A stretch of DNA of 64,000 nt from Cribrihabitans marinus (GCF_900109035.1 NZ_FNYD01000004.1:310001-374000), one strand, 5' to 3'. Shown: positions 11,604 through 20,501, counted from the stretch's first letter. A program made the numbers and translations. Notes: generated by a model from the letters alone, not told the origin.

Positions 11604-12356
11604 TCAGAGATAGCCCTGCGCGCGAAAGCTGAGCTCGACCGATTTCCCGACAATGATGTGGTCATGCAGAGTCAACCCCAGTGCTGCGCAGGCATCGCCG
11701 ACACGGGCGGTCATGTCGATATCCGACTGCGACGGAGTCGGATCGCCCGACGGGTGGTTGTGCACCAGAATCAGCGCCGAGGCGTTCAGCTCCAGCGCTC
11801 GCTTGGCCACCTCGCGCGGATAGACCGGCACGTGATCCACGGTGCCGCGCGCCTGTTCCTCGTCCGCGATCAGCACGTTCTTGCGGTCGAGATAGAAGAC
11901 CCGGAACTGCTCGGTCTCGCGATGGGCCATGGTGGTGTGGCAATAATCCAAGAGCGCGTCCCAGCCCGAGATCACCTGCCGCTGCATCACCCGGGCGCGG
12001 GCAAGCCGCTGCGCGCAGGCCTCCAGCAGCTTCAGCTCGCAGATCACCGCATCCCCCACGCCCTTGACCACGCGCAACCGCTCGGCCGGTGCGCTGAGCA
12101 CGCGGTTGAAATCCCCGAACGTGTCCAGCAGCAGCCGCGCCAGCGGTTTCACGTCCTGCCGCGGTATCGCACGGAACAGGGCCAGTTCCAGCAACTCGTA
12201 GTCCGGCATCGCCGCGGCGCCGCCAGTCATGAACCGCTCGCGCAGGCGCTTGCGATGATCCCTGATGTAGGAGGGCAGCCGCCCCGCCACCGGACGGGCG
12301 GGCGCCTCGTCCGGGTCGAACAGCTGCCGCGCCTCGTGAAACCCTGTCTGATCCAT
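11604..12356 (-). CDS. radC: RadC-family JAMM-domain protein
   Basis: This 250-residue protein has an N-terminal helix-hairpin-helix-like part (VVKGVGDAVICELKLLEA) and a C-terminal JAB1/MPN domain with the metal-binding pattern HNHPSGDPTPSQSD (HxHx7Sx2D). The family was once linked to recombinational repair, but its biochemical role is unsettled. The ATG at 12356 was chosen because the frame upstream is open only as a shadow of thiX. The gene begins 35 bp after thiX on the same strand and may be read through from the thiamin operon. Confidence 0.92.
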   Translation of the reverse strand: MDQTGFHEARQLFDPDEAPARPVAGRLPSYIRDHRKRLRERFMTGGAAAMPDYELLELALFRAIPRQDVKPLARLLLDTFGDFNRVLSAPAERLRVVKGVGDAVICELKLLEACAQRLARARVMQRQVISGWDALLDYCHTTMAHRETEQFRVFYLDRKNVLIADEEQARGTVDHVPVYPREVAKRALELNASALILVHNHPSGDPTPSQSDIDMTARVGDACAALGLTLHDHIIVGKSVELSFRAQGYL

Positions 12357-12391
12357 GGCCCGGATGCTGGTCCGATTCGGTTTCCAGGCGG

Positions 12392-13123
12392 TTAATGCTC
12401 GCCCGCCATCCGCATCGTCGCCCGCCGCACCGCCAGATGCAGCAGGACCGAGAACACCCCCAGCGTCAGCATCGCCGCGAACATCAGGTCGGTCTTGGCC
12501 CGGCCATTGGCCAGCAGCATCAGGTATCCCAACCCGCGCGACGCGCCGACCCACTCGCCGATCACTGCCCCGATCGGGGCATAGACCGCCGCCAGCCGCA
12601 GCCCCGAGGCCAGCGAAGGCAGCGCGGCCGGCACCCGGATGTGCCACAGCACCGACCGCTTGCCGGCCTGCATCGTCTGCGCCAGGTCCAGATAGCCGCG
12701 CGGCGTCCGCATCAGCCCGTCGAAAAAGGCCGAGGTCACGGGAAAGTAGATGATCAGCACCGCCATCGCCACTTTGGACCACAGGCCATAGCCCATCCAC
12801 AGCGTCAGGATCGGGGCCAGCGCAAAGACCGGCAGCGCCTGGGTGAAGACCAGCATCGGCTGCACCAGAACCCGCGCCAGCCGCGAGGTGGCCAGCTGGA
12901 TCGCCGTCACCACGCCCAGGGCCGCGCCCAGCAGCAGCCCGATCAGAACCTCTAGCGCCGTGACCAGCGTGTGTTCGGCAATCACCGCGCGGTTGCTCCA
13001 CCAGGCCTCGGCCACCACCGCCGGCCCCGGCAGGATGAAGCGCGGCAGCCCGGTCAGCAGGACCACCGCCTGCCAGAGCAGCAGGGCGAACACCGTCGCG
13101 ATCAGGGCGGCACCGTATTTCAT
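12392..13123 (-). CDS. thiX: ABC transporter permease for thiamin pyrimidine precursors (ThiX)
   Basis: This 243-residue protein has about six membrane segments and the permease EAA-type loop (WHIRVPAALPSLASGLRLAAVYAPIGAVI is its surroundings), as in SsuC/TauC-like permeases. The position in a TPP-regulated operon with a ThiY binding protein, an ATPase and TenA identifies it as the ThiXYZ importer for formylaminopyrimidine/HMP-type compounds. Its ATG overlaps the ATPase stop (ATGA). The substrate is inferred from context. Confidence 0.85.
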   Translation of the reverse strand: MKYGAALIATVFALLLWQAVVLLTGLPRFILPGPAVVAEAWWSNRAVIAEHTLVTALEVLIGLLLGAALGVVTAIQLATSRLARVLVQPMLVFTQALPVFALAPILTLWMGYGLWSKVAMAVLIIYFPVTSAFFDGLMRTPRGYLDLAQTMQAGKRSVLWHIRVPAALPSLASGLRLAAVYAPIGAVIGEWVGASRGLGYLMLLANGRAKTDLMFAAMLTLGVFSVLLHLAVRRATMRMAGEH

Positions 13124-13848
13124 GCCGCCTCGGCCCGCAGCAGGCGCATCAGAGCGCCCTGCGCGCCCAGCGTCTCGGGGTCGTCCACATGGCGCGGGGC
13201 CGGCGCGTCGGGGGGTGATACCTGCGTGAGACCCGCGGGCGTCATCACGTTGATGGCATGGCCCAGCCGCGCCGCCTCGGCCGGATCATGGGTCACCAGA
13301 AGGACCGTGCGCCCGCTGAGCAATTCGGCGGCCAGATCCTGCATGTCCGCCCGCGTGCGCGCATCCAGCGCCGAGAACGGCTCGTCGAGCAGGATCACCG
13401 GCTTGTCCTCCATCAGGGTGCGGGCCAGCGCCACGCGCTGCCGCTGACCGCCCGAAAGCTCGGCCGGACGCTTGCCCAGATGCTCGCGCAGCCGCACCCG
13501 GTCCAGCAGGTCCATGAGGCGCGCCCGGTCCTGGCGCTCGCCGCGCAGCCGGGCGCCCAGGCCGATGTTGCGCTCGACGCTGGCCCAGGGCAGCAGCAGG
13601 TCGTCCTGCGCCATGTAGGCCACGCGCCGCGCCACCGGCGCGCCGTCACTGGCTGCAATGCGTCCCGAGAATCGCACGCCAGTTTCGAGCCCGGCAATCA
13701 GGCGCAGGATCGTCGATTTGCCGACGCCCGAGCCACCCAGCAGGCAGGTCCACTGCCCAGCCTCCAGCCGCAGCGCGAGCGGGGCGAACAGGGCCGCGCC
13801 ATCCACGTCCGCACGCCCGTCAAAGGTGATCTCCGGCGCGCTGTCCAT
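13120..13848 (-). CDS. thiZ: ABC transporter ATP-binding protein for thiamin precursors (ThiZ)
   Basis: This 242-residue ABC ATPase has Walker A GGSGVGKST, signature LSGGQRQRVALA, Walker B VILLDEPFSALD and the switch histidine (LLVTHDPAEA). It should energise the ThiX permease. The ATG at 13848 was preferred because it overlaps the tenA stop by one base (TAATG) and the protein begins just before the nucleotide-binding fold; sequence further upstream in this frame is a shadow of tenA. Confidence 0.88.
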   Translation of the reverse strand: MDSAPEITFDGRADVDGAALFAPLALRLEAGQWTCLLGGSGVGKSTILRLIAGLETGVRFSGRIAASDGAPVARRVAYMAQDDLLLPWASVERNIGLGARLRGERQDRARLMDLLDRVRLREHLGKRPAELSGGQRQRVALARTLMEDKPVILLDEPFSALDARTRADMQDLAAELLSGRTVLLVTHDPAEAARLGHAINVMTPAGLTQVSPPDAPAPRHVDDPETLGAQGALMRLLRAEAA

Positions 13849-14528
13849 TACGGCTGCATCCCCATCTGCCAGAATCCGATCTCCAGCTCGGTGGCCGTGC
13901 GGAACCTGTCGCAGAGCCTTGCCCAGCGCGGCGACGCCTCGAAATCCGCGCCGATCCGCCGTGTCAGAGCCTGATCGAACAAAGCACCCGCCGCCCGGCA
14001 GGCCTCCTGATACTCCGATCCCGCATAGGTGTCGATCCAGTCGCGATAGCGCTGCGACGTCGCCTCCTGCGCCAGCCGCGCCCCGATCTCGCCATAACCC
14101 AGCACACAGGGCATCAGCGCGGCCAGCAGATCGGCCAGATCGCCACTGAAACCCGCATCCAGTACGAAGCGGGTATAGGCGAGGTTGCCGGGCCGCTCGC
14201 GCGTGGCGAACAGCGCCTTGCCGGAAATCCCGGCCTCGGCGCAGATCCCCACATGCAGCGGCATCTCGTGGGTGATCAGCGCGTTGACCGTGCCCACCGC
14301 CGCCTGCATTTCGGCGGCCGTCTCGGATTTCACCACCGCCAGCGCCCAGGCGCGGGCGAAATGGGTCAGGAACACGTAATCCTGCCGCAGGTAGTGCAGA
14401 AAGGCCGCCTCGGGCAGCGACCCGTCGCCCAGCCCCCCGACAAAGGCGTGGCGGGTATAGTCCCGCCATGCCCCGCCGGCGGCGCGGCGCATCAGCCCGA
14501 AGGCCCGGCCGTAACCCGCGTCACTCAT
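13848..14528 (-). CDS. tenA: Aminopyrimidine aminohydrolase TenA (thiaminase II family)
   Basis: This 226-residue TenA hydrolyses aminomethyl-HMP to HMP during salvage of damaged thiamin. The catalytic cysteine is present (Cys141 in MPCVLGYGEIG), as are the acidic residues expected near Asp50 and Glu215/217 (ELEIGFWQMG), so this is the Cys-containing class. The ATG overlaps the thiY stop (ATGA). Its place between thiY and thiZ links salvage hydrolysis with import. Confidence 0.93.
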   Translation of the reverse strand: MSDAGYGRAFGLMRRAAGGAWRDYTRHAFVGGLGDGSLPEAAFLHYLRQDYVFLTHFARAWALAVVKSETAAEMQAAVGTVNALITHEMPLHVGICAEAGISGKALFATRERPGNLAYTRFVLDAGFSGDLADLLAALMPCVLGYGEIGARLAQEATSQRYRDWIDTYAGSEYQEACRAAGALFDQALTRRIGADFEASPRWARLCDRFRTATELEIGFWQMGMQP

Positions 14529-15460
14529 TGCGCGGTCACGTCGATCGCGATGGTGTCGACCGGGTTCACCGAGGGGATCAGCCCGGCCTCGTTCAGAAAG
14601 GTCTCGAACCGCGCATAACGCCCCGCATCCAGCGCAGCGGGGCGCAGAGCGAAACGCGGCAGCGTGTCGGCCCAGGCGCGCTCGTTCAGCTCGTCCTGCA
14701 ACTCGGTCGAGGTGGCCGAGAAGATCTCCCAGCTTTCTTCGGGGTTGTTGATGATGAACTGCGTGGCCTTCTCGGTGGCTTCCAGGAACCGGGCGATCCG
14801 CCCCGCATCCATCCGCTCGGGATTGGCGACATAGATCAGCTCGTCATAGGGCGGCACGCCCTCCTCCTCGAGGTAGAAGCACCGGCCCTCGATCCCTTCA
14901 ATCTCCATCTGGTTCAGTTCGAAATTGCGGTAGGCGCCGATCACCGCATCCACCTGGCCCGACATCAGCGCCGGCGACAGCGAGAAGTTCACGTTGATCA
15001 TCTCGATCTCGTCCAGGCGCACGCCGTGTTCGCCCAGAACCGTGGTCAGGATCGCCTCTTCGACCCCGGCCACCGAGAACCCGACCTTGCGCCCCTTGAG
15101 GTCGGCCGGCGTCTGCACCGGCCCGTCCTTGAGCACCAGAAGGCAATTGAGCGGCGTCGCGATCAGGGTGCCCACCCGTTTCAGCGGCAGGCCCTCGTGG
15201 ATCTGAAGGTGCAGCTGCGGCTGATAGCTGACAGCCAGATCCGCCTGCCCGGCAGCCACCAGCCGCGGCGGAGCCGACGGGTCGGCCGGGGCTACCACCT
15301 CGACCTCCAACCCCTGTTCGGCGAAATAGCCCTGCTCCTGTGCGATGACGATCGGCCCGTGATCGGGGTTCATGAACCAGTCCAGCATCACCGTCATCTT
15401 GTCCTGCGCCATCGCCGGTGTGGCGGCGAACAGCGCCAGGGCGGTCATCAGTCGTTTCAT
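14525..15460 (-). CDS. thiY: Periplasmic substrate-binding protein for pyrimidine precursor import (ThiY)
   Basis: This 311-residue protein has a signal peptide (residues 1-18, cleavage after AMA) and an NMT1/THI5-like binding fold. It starts VMLDWFMNPDHGPIVIAQEQG and contains the LKGRKVGFSVAG region typical of this family. It delivers formylaminopyrimidine or HMP to ThiXZ. It is 22 bp after thiF in the operon. The exact ligand is not provable from sequence. Confidence 0.9.
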   Translation of the reverse strand: MKRLMTALALFAATPAMAQDKMTVMLDWFMNPDHGPIVIAQEQGYFAEQGLEVEVVAPADPSAPPRLVAAGQADLAVSYQPQLHLQIHEGLPLKRVGTLIATPLNCLLVLKDGPVQTPADLKGRKVGFSVAGVEEAILTTVLGEHGVRLDEIEMINVNFSLSPALMSGQVDAVIGAYRNFELNQMEIEGIEGRCFYLEEEGVPPYDELIYVANPERMDAGRIARFLEATEKATQFIINNPEESWEIFSATSTELQDELNERAWADTLPRFALRPAALDAGRYARFETFLNEAGLIPSVNPVDTIAIDVTAQ

Positions 15461-15482
15461 GTCAGTGGTTCCTTTTCAGTCA

Positions 15483-16448
15483 TCAGGAGGTTGCGGCCGC
15501 GACGAGCACGATCTCGTCCGGCCAGGTCGGTTTCAGTCTCTCGGCCGTGCGCCAGGCCCGCAGCCCGGTGGCGCAGCACAGCGCCAGCCGACCACCGCGC
15601 ACGCCTTGGCAACCGGCCAGGTCGTCCGCGCCCAGCCGCTCGGCAAGCGGATGTACCGGGATGGGCGCCTCGGCGGCGCTGCGCAGATCGACGATACGGT
15701 CGGCGGCGGTCAGCTGTTCAGCTGCGACAAAGCGGAATCCGCCCGGCGGCTCGGGCGCGGTGTCGAAGCGGAAACCGCTACTGCGCAGGGTGCGCGCGTC
15801 GAATTGCACCATCCGGCCCAGCGGCGACGGATCAAAGCCCAGCAGCACCGCCAGCGCCATCTGCGCCTGCATCGCGCCCAGCATCGCCACCGCCGGTCCC
15901 AGAACCCCGGCCGTGGCGCAGCTGGCACCGCTGTCGGGCGCATCGGGAAACACCGCGCGCAGCGACGGTGCGCCGCCGCAGAACCCGCCGACATAGCCGC
16001 CCAGTCCCAGCACCGAGGCGCTGATCAGGGGCCGGGCGGCGTCGCGGCAGGCATCGCTGAGCGTATAGCTGGCCGCATAGCTGTCAGCGCAGTCCAGGAT
16101 CAGGTCGGCCGCGTCCACCAACGCGGGCGCATTGGCCGGGGTCAGAGCCTGAGTCAGGGCATCTGCGGTTGTTTCCGCGTTGAGCGCCCGGCAATAGCGG
16201 GCGGCGGCCTCGGCCTTGGGCCGGCCGCAATCGGATTCCGCGAAAAGCGTCTGCCGGTGCAGGTTGCCGATCTCGACCACGTCCGGATCAACGATGGTCA
16301 GCTGCCCCACTCCGGCCCCCGCCAACAGCGGCAGGACGGGGGCTGCCAGCCCGCCCGCGCCGATCACCAGCACCTTTGCGGCCGCCAACCGGGCCTGTCC
16401 GTCCGATCCGACCTCGGGCAGCTGCATCTGGCGGGCATAGCGGCTCAT
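15483..16448 (-). CDS. thiF: ThiF/MoeB-type adenylyltransferase with C-terminal rhodanese-like domain
   Basis: The 321-residue product begins with the E1-like fold (YARQMQLPEVG, then the nucleotide loop VLVIGAGGLAAP, VDPDVVEIGNLHRQ and the D-S-Y substrate segment). It ends with a rhodanese-like domain (about 245-321) whose active loop reads CCATGLRA. In thiamin synthesis this enzyme adenylates the ThiS C-terminus and, with a rhodanese domain, may help carry sulfur to it. The start overlaps the thiE stop (ATGA). The zinc-binding Cys pairs found in MoeB/ThiF are not evident, which is common in short Rhodobacterales versions but should be noted. Confidence 0.88.
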   Translation of the reverse strand: MSRYARQMQLPEVGSDGQARLAAAKVLVIGAGGLAAPVLPLLAGAGVGQLTIVDPDVVEIGNLHRQTLFAESDCGRPKAEAAARYCRALNAETTADALTQALTPANAPALVDAADLILDCADSYAASYTLSDACRDAARPLISASVLGLGGYVGGFCGGAPSLRAVFPDAPDSGASCATAGVLGPAVAMLGAMQAQMALAVLLGFDPSPLGRMVQFDARTLRSSGFRFDTAPEPPGGFRFVAAEQLTAADRIVDLRSAAEAPIPVHPLAERLGADDLAGCQGVRGGRLALCCATGLRAWRTAERLKPTWPDEIVLVAAATS

Positions 16449-17041
16449 CTGGTGGCCTCGATCCATTGCCGCACCCGCGCCTCGGGGTCCGGGTTCAGGG
16501 TGATGTCGGTGACCGCCGCAACGATATCGGCCCCGGCCTCCAGCACACCCGGTGCGCGCTCGACGCTCAACCCGCCGATGCCGACCAGGGGGACCGCCCC
16601 GATCCGCGCCTTCCACTCGGTCACGCGCGTCAGGCCTTGCCGGTGCCATTTCATCTTCTTCAGGATGGTCGGATAGACCGGCCCCAAGGCGACGTAATCG
16701 GGCTCAAGCGCCAATGCGCGGTCAAGCTCTGCCGCGTCATGGGTGGAAATCCCCAGTTTCAGACCCGCATCGCGGATCGCGCCCAGGTCGGCACTGTCCA
16801 GATCCTCCTGCCCCAGATGCAGCCACTCGCACCCCAGGTCGATCGCCGCCCGCCAATGGTCATTGACCACCAGCTCCGCGCCCTGTTCGGCGCACAGGTC
16901 GCGGGCGCGGGCGATCTGGTGGCGGATCTCGCCCTCGGACCGGTCCTTGAGCCTGAGCTGCACCACTCGCACGCCCAACGGCAGCATCCGCTCCAGCCAG
17001 GCCACGTCCTCGAAGATCGGGTAGAACCGGTCGAGCGTCAT
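16445..17041 (-). CDS. thiE: Thiamine-phosphate synthase
   Basis: This 198-residue TIM-barrel enzyme joins HMP-pyrophosphate and the thiazole phosphate to give thiamin phosphate. Family motifs are visible: VQLRLKD near residue 28, [19 protein letters not shown], and the phosphate-binding GIGGL plus [10 protein letters not shown] at the end. The ATG at 17041 overlaps the thiG stop. A longer frame upstream is a shadow of thiG. Confidence 0.95.
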   Translation of the reverse strand: MTLDRFYPIFEDVAWLERMLPLGVRVVQLRLKDRSEGEIRHQIARARDLCAEQGAELVVNDHWRAAIDLGCEWLHLGQEDLDSADLGAIRDAGLKLGISTHDAAELDRALALEPDYVALGPVYPTILKKMKWHRQGLTRVTEWKARIGAVPLVGIGGLSVERAPGVLEAGADIVAAVTDITLNPDPEARVRQWIEATR

Positions 17042-17808
17042 GTGAGAAACGCCTTTCCGATCACCGGGGTCGACGCGGTGGCCATGTCGCGCGGCTCGAT
17101 CGGATCGGCGCGATACGCCGATTGTCCGGCACGGGCGGCCAGCGCCATGGCGCGCGCCATCTCGACCGGATCGCCGGCCCGGGCGACGGCGGTGTTCAGC
17201 AAGACCGCGTCGTAACCCAGCTCCATCGCCCGGGCCGCGTGGCTGGGCAGGCCGATCCCGGCATCGACCACCAGCGGCACGTCGGGAAACTCGGACCGCA
17301 GGGCGCGCAGGCCATATTCGTTGGTCAGCCCCCGGCCGGACCCGATCGGCGCCCCCCAGGGCATGAGCACCTCGCACCCCGCCGCCAGCAGCCGCTCGCC
17401 CACCACCAGATCTTCAGTGCAATAGGGAAACACCTGGAATCCTTCCCCGGTCAGGATCCGCGCGGCCTCGACAAGCTGGAACACATCGGGTTGCAGGCTG
17501 TCGGTATGGCCGATCACCTCCAGCTTGATCCAGGGCGTGTCGAACACCTCACGCGCCATATGGGCGGTCGTCACCGCCTCCTTGACACTGTGGCAGCCGG
17601 CGGTGTTGGGCAGCACGCGCACGCCCAGCTCGCGGATCATCGCCCAGAAGCTCTGTCCCGCGCCACCCGCGCCCTCGCGGCGCAGCGACACCGTGGCCAC
17701 GCCCGCGCCCGAGACGCGGAACGCCTCGGCCAGGATCGCCGGGCTCGGATATTGCGCGGTGCCCAGCATCAGCGGATCGCGCAAATCGACACCATAGAAA
17801 CGCCGCAT
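17038..17808 (-). CDS. thiG: Thiazole synthase
   Basis: This 256-residue enzyme forms the thiazole ring from DXP, dehydroglycine and the ThiS thiocarboxylate. The Schiff-base lysine is Lys95 in WIKLEVIG. The substrate and phosphate loops [14 protein letters not shown] and DAGIG are all present. It follows thiS by 3 bp, as expected for partners that form a complex. Confidence 0.97.
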   Translation of the reverse strand: MRRFYGVDLRDPLMLGTAQYPSPAILAEAFRVSGAGVATVSLRREGAGGAGQSFWAMIRELGVRVLPNTAGCHSVKEAVTTAHMAREVFDTPWIKLEVIGHTDSLQPDVFQLVEAARILTGEGFQVFPYCTEDLVVGERLLAAGCEVLMPWGAPIGSGRGLTNEYGLRALRSEFPDVPLVVDAGIGLPSHAARAMELGYDAVLLNTAVARAGDPVEMARAMALAARAGQSAYRADPIEPRDMATASTPVIGKAFLT

Positions 17809-17811
17809 GGC

Positions 17812-18006
17812 TCAACCTCCCTGCATCGGCGCGACGACCTCGATCCGGTCGCCCTCGGCCAGCATGTGCCGTGAGCGCAGGGCGGAGGGCACGAACGCCT
17901 CGTTCACCGCGGTGGCGACGCGACCCGAGATGCCGGCCTCTTCCAGCAACGCGGCCAAGCTGCGCGCCTCAACCTCCTGCGGCTCTCCGTTAAGCACGAT
18001 CTTCAT
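17812..18006 (-). CDS. thiS: Sulfur-carrier protein ThiS
   Basis: This 64-residue ubiquitin-like protein starts MKIVLNGEP and ends in the essential Gly-Gly (APMQGG), which ThiF adenylates and which carries sulfur to ThiG. Its start lies 17 bp inside the end of thiO, so the two are translationally linked. Confidence 0.95.
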   Translation of the reverse strand: MKIVLNGEPQEVEARSLAALLEEAGISGRVATAVNEAFVPSALRSRHMLAEGDRIEVVAPMQGG

Positions 18007-18967
18007 CGACCAACTCCGTCTGTCTGTCCTCGAGCACCAGACCCGCCACCCCGCGCGCCAGCGCCGGGGCCATCAGATAGCCGTGGCGGTAGAGCCCGTT
18101 GGCATGGATCACCCGGCCCCGCCGCCGGATGCGCGGCAGGTTGTCGGCGAAGGCGGGGCGCAGATCAACGCCGATCTCCAGGATCTCGGCCTCGCCGAAG
18201 GCCGGGTTCAGCGCATAGGCGGCGCTGAGCAGTTCCAGCATGGACCGCGCGGTGATCCGGCCGCCATCCTCGGACTCGATCATCGTCGCGCCCAGCATGT
18301 AGATCCCGTCGCCACGTGGCACCACGTAGAGCGGCATCCGCGGATGCAGCAGGCGCACCGGGCGGGTCAGGTCCACGTCCCGACAGCGGATCACCAGCAT
18401 CTCGCCCTTCACGCCGCGCAGGTCGGGCAACGCATCGCGCGCCCGCAGACCGCGGCAATCCACCGCCAGCGGCAGGTCCTGCGGCGCCGGCTTCCGGTGG
18501 AACACAACCCCGGCCTCGCGCAATTGCCGGTGCAGATCCGTCAGGGCCTGGCGCGGATCCAGATGGGCCTCGTCAGCGAAGAGCAGTCCCTGGCCGAACC
18601 CGACAAGATCAGGCTCTAACTGCGCGATTTCGTCCGTGTCGACCTTGCGAAATCCCTCGGTGCGGCGTGCGAAGCGGCGCAGATCCGGCAGGTCGCGGGC
18701 GTTGGCAACGACCAGCGTTCCGCGGCGCTCGACGCGGGTTCGTTCGGCCCACCAGCCGATCGCCTCCTGCCCCAGCCGCAACACCGGTTTCTCGGCAGTC
18801 TCGTATTCGCACCAGGGCGCCAGCATGCCGCCCGCCCACCAGGAGCAGGCTTGCGGGCCGGGGCCGCCGGCAGGGTCATAGACCTCGACCCCGGCGCCGC
18901 GCGCGACCAGCTCGCTGGCCACGCAGAGCCCGGCAACGCCCGCTCCCATGATGGCAACTTGTCTCAT
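17990..18967 (-). CDS. thiO: Glycine oxidase ThiO
   Basis: This FAD-dependent amine oxidase (325 residues from the chosen start) converts glycine to the dehydroglycine needed by ThiG. The N-terminal FAD-binding loop GAGVAGLCVASEL and the C-terminal GLYRHGYLMAPALA segment are typical. I chose the ATG at 18967 (MRQVAIMG) over one 9 bp upstream because it overlaps the thiD stop as ATGA. The presence of thiO rather than thiH implies oxygen-dependent thiazole synthesis. Confidence 0.94.
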   Translation of the reverse strand: MRQVAIMGAGVAGLCVASELVARGAGVEVYDPAGGPGPQACSWWAGGMLAPWCEYETAEKPVLRLGQEAIGWWAERTRVERRGTLVVANARDLPDLRRFARRTEGFRKVDTDEIAQLEPDLVGFGQGLLFADEAHLDPRQALTDLHRQLREAGVVFHRKPAPQDLPLAVDCRGLRARDALPDLRGVKGEMLVIRCRDVDLTRPVRLLHPRMPLYVVPRGDGIYMLGATMIESEDGGRITARSMLELLSAAYALNPAFGEAEILEIGVDLRPAFADNLPRIRRRGRVIHANGLYRHGYLMAPALARGVAGLVLEDRQTELVDEDRA

Positions 18968-19767
18968 TGGTTCCATACCGCGTGGAAGTGATGGACCGGG
19001 CCGTGACCGTGACCGACCTGCAGGCTGTCGGCCCGCGCGATGGCACCCTGAAGATAGGCATGCGCCGCCCGCACCGCCTCGTCCAGCGCCAGCCCCCGGG
19101 CCAGTCCGGCGCAGATCGCCGCCGACAGGGTGCAGCCGGTTCCGTGGGTGTTGCCGGTCGGATGGCGCCGCGCGACCAACTCGCGCGCGCTGCCATCGGC
19201 CTGCACCAGCAGATCGCGGCAGGTGTCTCCGCCGGCGTGCCCGCCTTTCATCAGAACCGCCCCGGCGCCCAGCGCGCAGAGCGCATGCCCCTGTTGCGCC
19301 ATCTCGTCCGGCGTCTCGGCCACCATGCGATCCAGCAGGCAGGCCGCCTCGGGCAAGTTCGGCGTCAGCAAGCTGGCGCGCGACAGCAGGCGCTCGCGCA
19401 GGGTCCGGACCGCATCACGGGCCAGCAGCAGGTCGCCGGATTTGGCGATCATCACCGGATCCAGCACCACCGGGCCGGAATAGGCCGCGATCCGGGCGGC
19501 CACGGCTTCGATCACCTCGGGTGTGGCCAGCATCCCTATCTTGATCGCCCCGATATCCAGATCGGACAGCACCGCGTCGATCTGCGCGCCGACGACATCT
19601 ACAGGGATCGGATGCACGGCGCTCACGGCCCGCGTGTTCTGCGCGGTCACGGCGGTGATGACACTGGCGCCATAGACACCCAGGGCCGACATGGTCTTCA
19701 GGTCGGCCTGAATCCCGGCCCCGCCGCCACTGTCGGATCCCGCAATCGTGAGGGCGATCTTCGCCAT
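18964..19767 (-). CDS. thiD: Hydroxymethylpyrimidine/phosphomethylpyrimidine kinase
   Basis: This 267-residue ribokinase-fold enzyme phosphorylates HMP twice to HMP-PP. It starts with the TIAGSDSGGGAGIQADLKT signature and has the anion-hole loop NTHGTGCTLSAAI near residue 208. It is the first gene of the operon. GCGGAG lies 8 nt before the ATG and can pair with an upstream UCCGC, forming the expression platform of the TPP riboswitch. Confidence 0.96.
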   Translation of the reverse strand: MAKIALTIAGSDSGGGAGIQADLKTMSALGVYGASVITAVTAQNTRAVSAVHPIPVDVVGAQIDAVLSDLDIGAIKIGMLATPEVIEAVAARIAAYSGPVVLDPVMIAKSGDLLLARDAVRTLRERLLSRASLLTPNLPEAACLLDRMVAETPDEMAQQGHALCALGAGAVLMKGGHAGGDTCRDLLVQADGSARELVARRHPTGNTHGTGCTLSAAICAGLARGLALDEAVRAAHAYLQGAIARADSLQVGHGHGPVHHFHAVWNQ

Positions 19768-19775
19768 GGACTTGC

Positions 19776-19807
19776 TCCGCGTTTTTTACGGGCAATAGCG
19801 GGGCGGA
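19776..19807 (-). promoter_or_regulatory. Putative Shine-Dalgarno-sequestering helix of the TPP riboswitch
   Basis: Downstream of the aptamer, UCCGC (plus-strand 19803-19807) can pair with GCGGA (19776-19780), which is the thiD ribosome-binding site. There is no hairpin followed by a U run between the aptamer and thiD. This points to control of translation initiation rather than transcription termination, as is usual for TPP riboswitches in Proteobacteria. The pairing is seen by eye and was not folded computationally. Confidence 0.5.
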
Positions 19808-19827
19808 CTGTCTGCGATACTCTGAGA

Positions 19828-19910
19828 CCGTTCCCTCCGCCGGTATTGCCCGGATCAGGTTCGATGGGTCGACGCAACGCGCCTCTCAGCCTCAACGGGC
19901 ACCCCAACGG
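19828..19910 (-). promoter_or_regulatory. TPP riboswitch (THI-box) aptamer
   Basis: Read on the minus strand, the conserved elements appear in order: P1 CCGUU, then GGGGUGCCC, GGCUGAGAGG (the pyrimidine-sensing CUGAGA), ACCC, GAACCUGAUCCGGG, AAUACCGGCGGAGGGA, and AACGG closing P1. It lies 60 bp before thiD and governs the thiD-thiX operon. Binding of thiamin pyrophosphate should switch the operon off. A second potential helix (CUGAGAC with GUCUCAG) extends outside P1. Confidence 0.97.
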
Positions 19911-20004
19911 CAGCGATACAGTCTCAGGCTTGGCGGCAAGATTCAAGGTCCCCGTTGCAATAAGGGGGGGCTTCCACTCGCGGACCGGGCCTCTCCGCCC
20001 GGCG

Positions 20005-20349
20005 TCACGCAGGTCCGGGCTGCGCAAGCACCACCAGATTCCGATCCGGGTCCCGCAACCGGACGAGGCTCGCCGTATCGGCAGGTTGAATGGCGGATGG
20101 CGCAAGCCCCGCGTCGGACAGCCGGGAGTGTTCGTTCCTCAGATCGCTGACGATAAGGGTCAGCGTTCCCCGCCCGGCATTCGAGGCATCCTCGAAAACC
20201 TGAAGTCCGGCGTGGTCTCCATGATGCCACTCCGCGAGGCCATCCATCGGCCGCGCGTCCGGGCTGCCCCCGAACAGGGTTTCGAACCACGGGACGCTCC
20301 GCGCCAGATCGCTGCAGGCAAGCTGGGCATAGATCTTTTCAATCGGCAT
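20005..20349 (-). CDS. VOC-family (glyoxalase/bleomycin-resistance fold) protein
   Basis: This 114-residue protein shows the two beta-alpha-beta-beta-beta repeats of the vicinal oxygen chelate family: ARSVPWFETLFGG near residue 16, and LRDPDRNLVVL at the end. The ATG at 20349 is preceded by GGAGG at good spacing. Substrate and function cannot be assigned. It lies upstream of the thiamin riboswitch on the same strand, but a 90-bp gap with a GC hairpin (about 19985-20002) separates them, so co-regulation with the thi genes is doubtful. Confidence 0.75.
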   Translation of the reverse strand: MPIEKIYAQLACSDLARSVPWFETLFGGSPDARPMDGLAEWHHGDHAGLQVFEDASNAGRGTLTLIVSDLRNEHSRLSDAGLAPSAIQPADTASLVRLRDPDRNLVVLAQPGPA

Positions 20350-20448
20350 AGTTTCCTCCGCTGTTGATCCTTTATCGCATGAAGGCCGACGAAGTTCATC
20401 ATTGGCCCAAATCGACTCTGATTCGGCGCTTTTGGCCGGGTCACAAAG

Positions 20449-20473
20449 AAAAAGGCCGCCCAGACGGACGGCC
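20449..20473 (-). terminator. Rho-independent terminator of dnaK-dnaJ
   Basis: On the minus strand GGCCGTCC, a 4-nt loop and GGGCGGCC (one G-U pair) are followed by TTTTTCTTT. It begins 29 bp after the dnaJ stop. Confidence 0.88.
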
Positions 20474-20501
20474 TCCCTGGCGTTTTCGGATCGGGGCAGG
20501 A

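Noticed and set aside
19985-20002. Terminator between the VOC gene and the thiamin riboswitch
   Set aside because: CCGGGC/GCCCGG forms a 6-bp hairpin, but no T run follows; it is kept only as a weak structural remark in the VOC entry.
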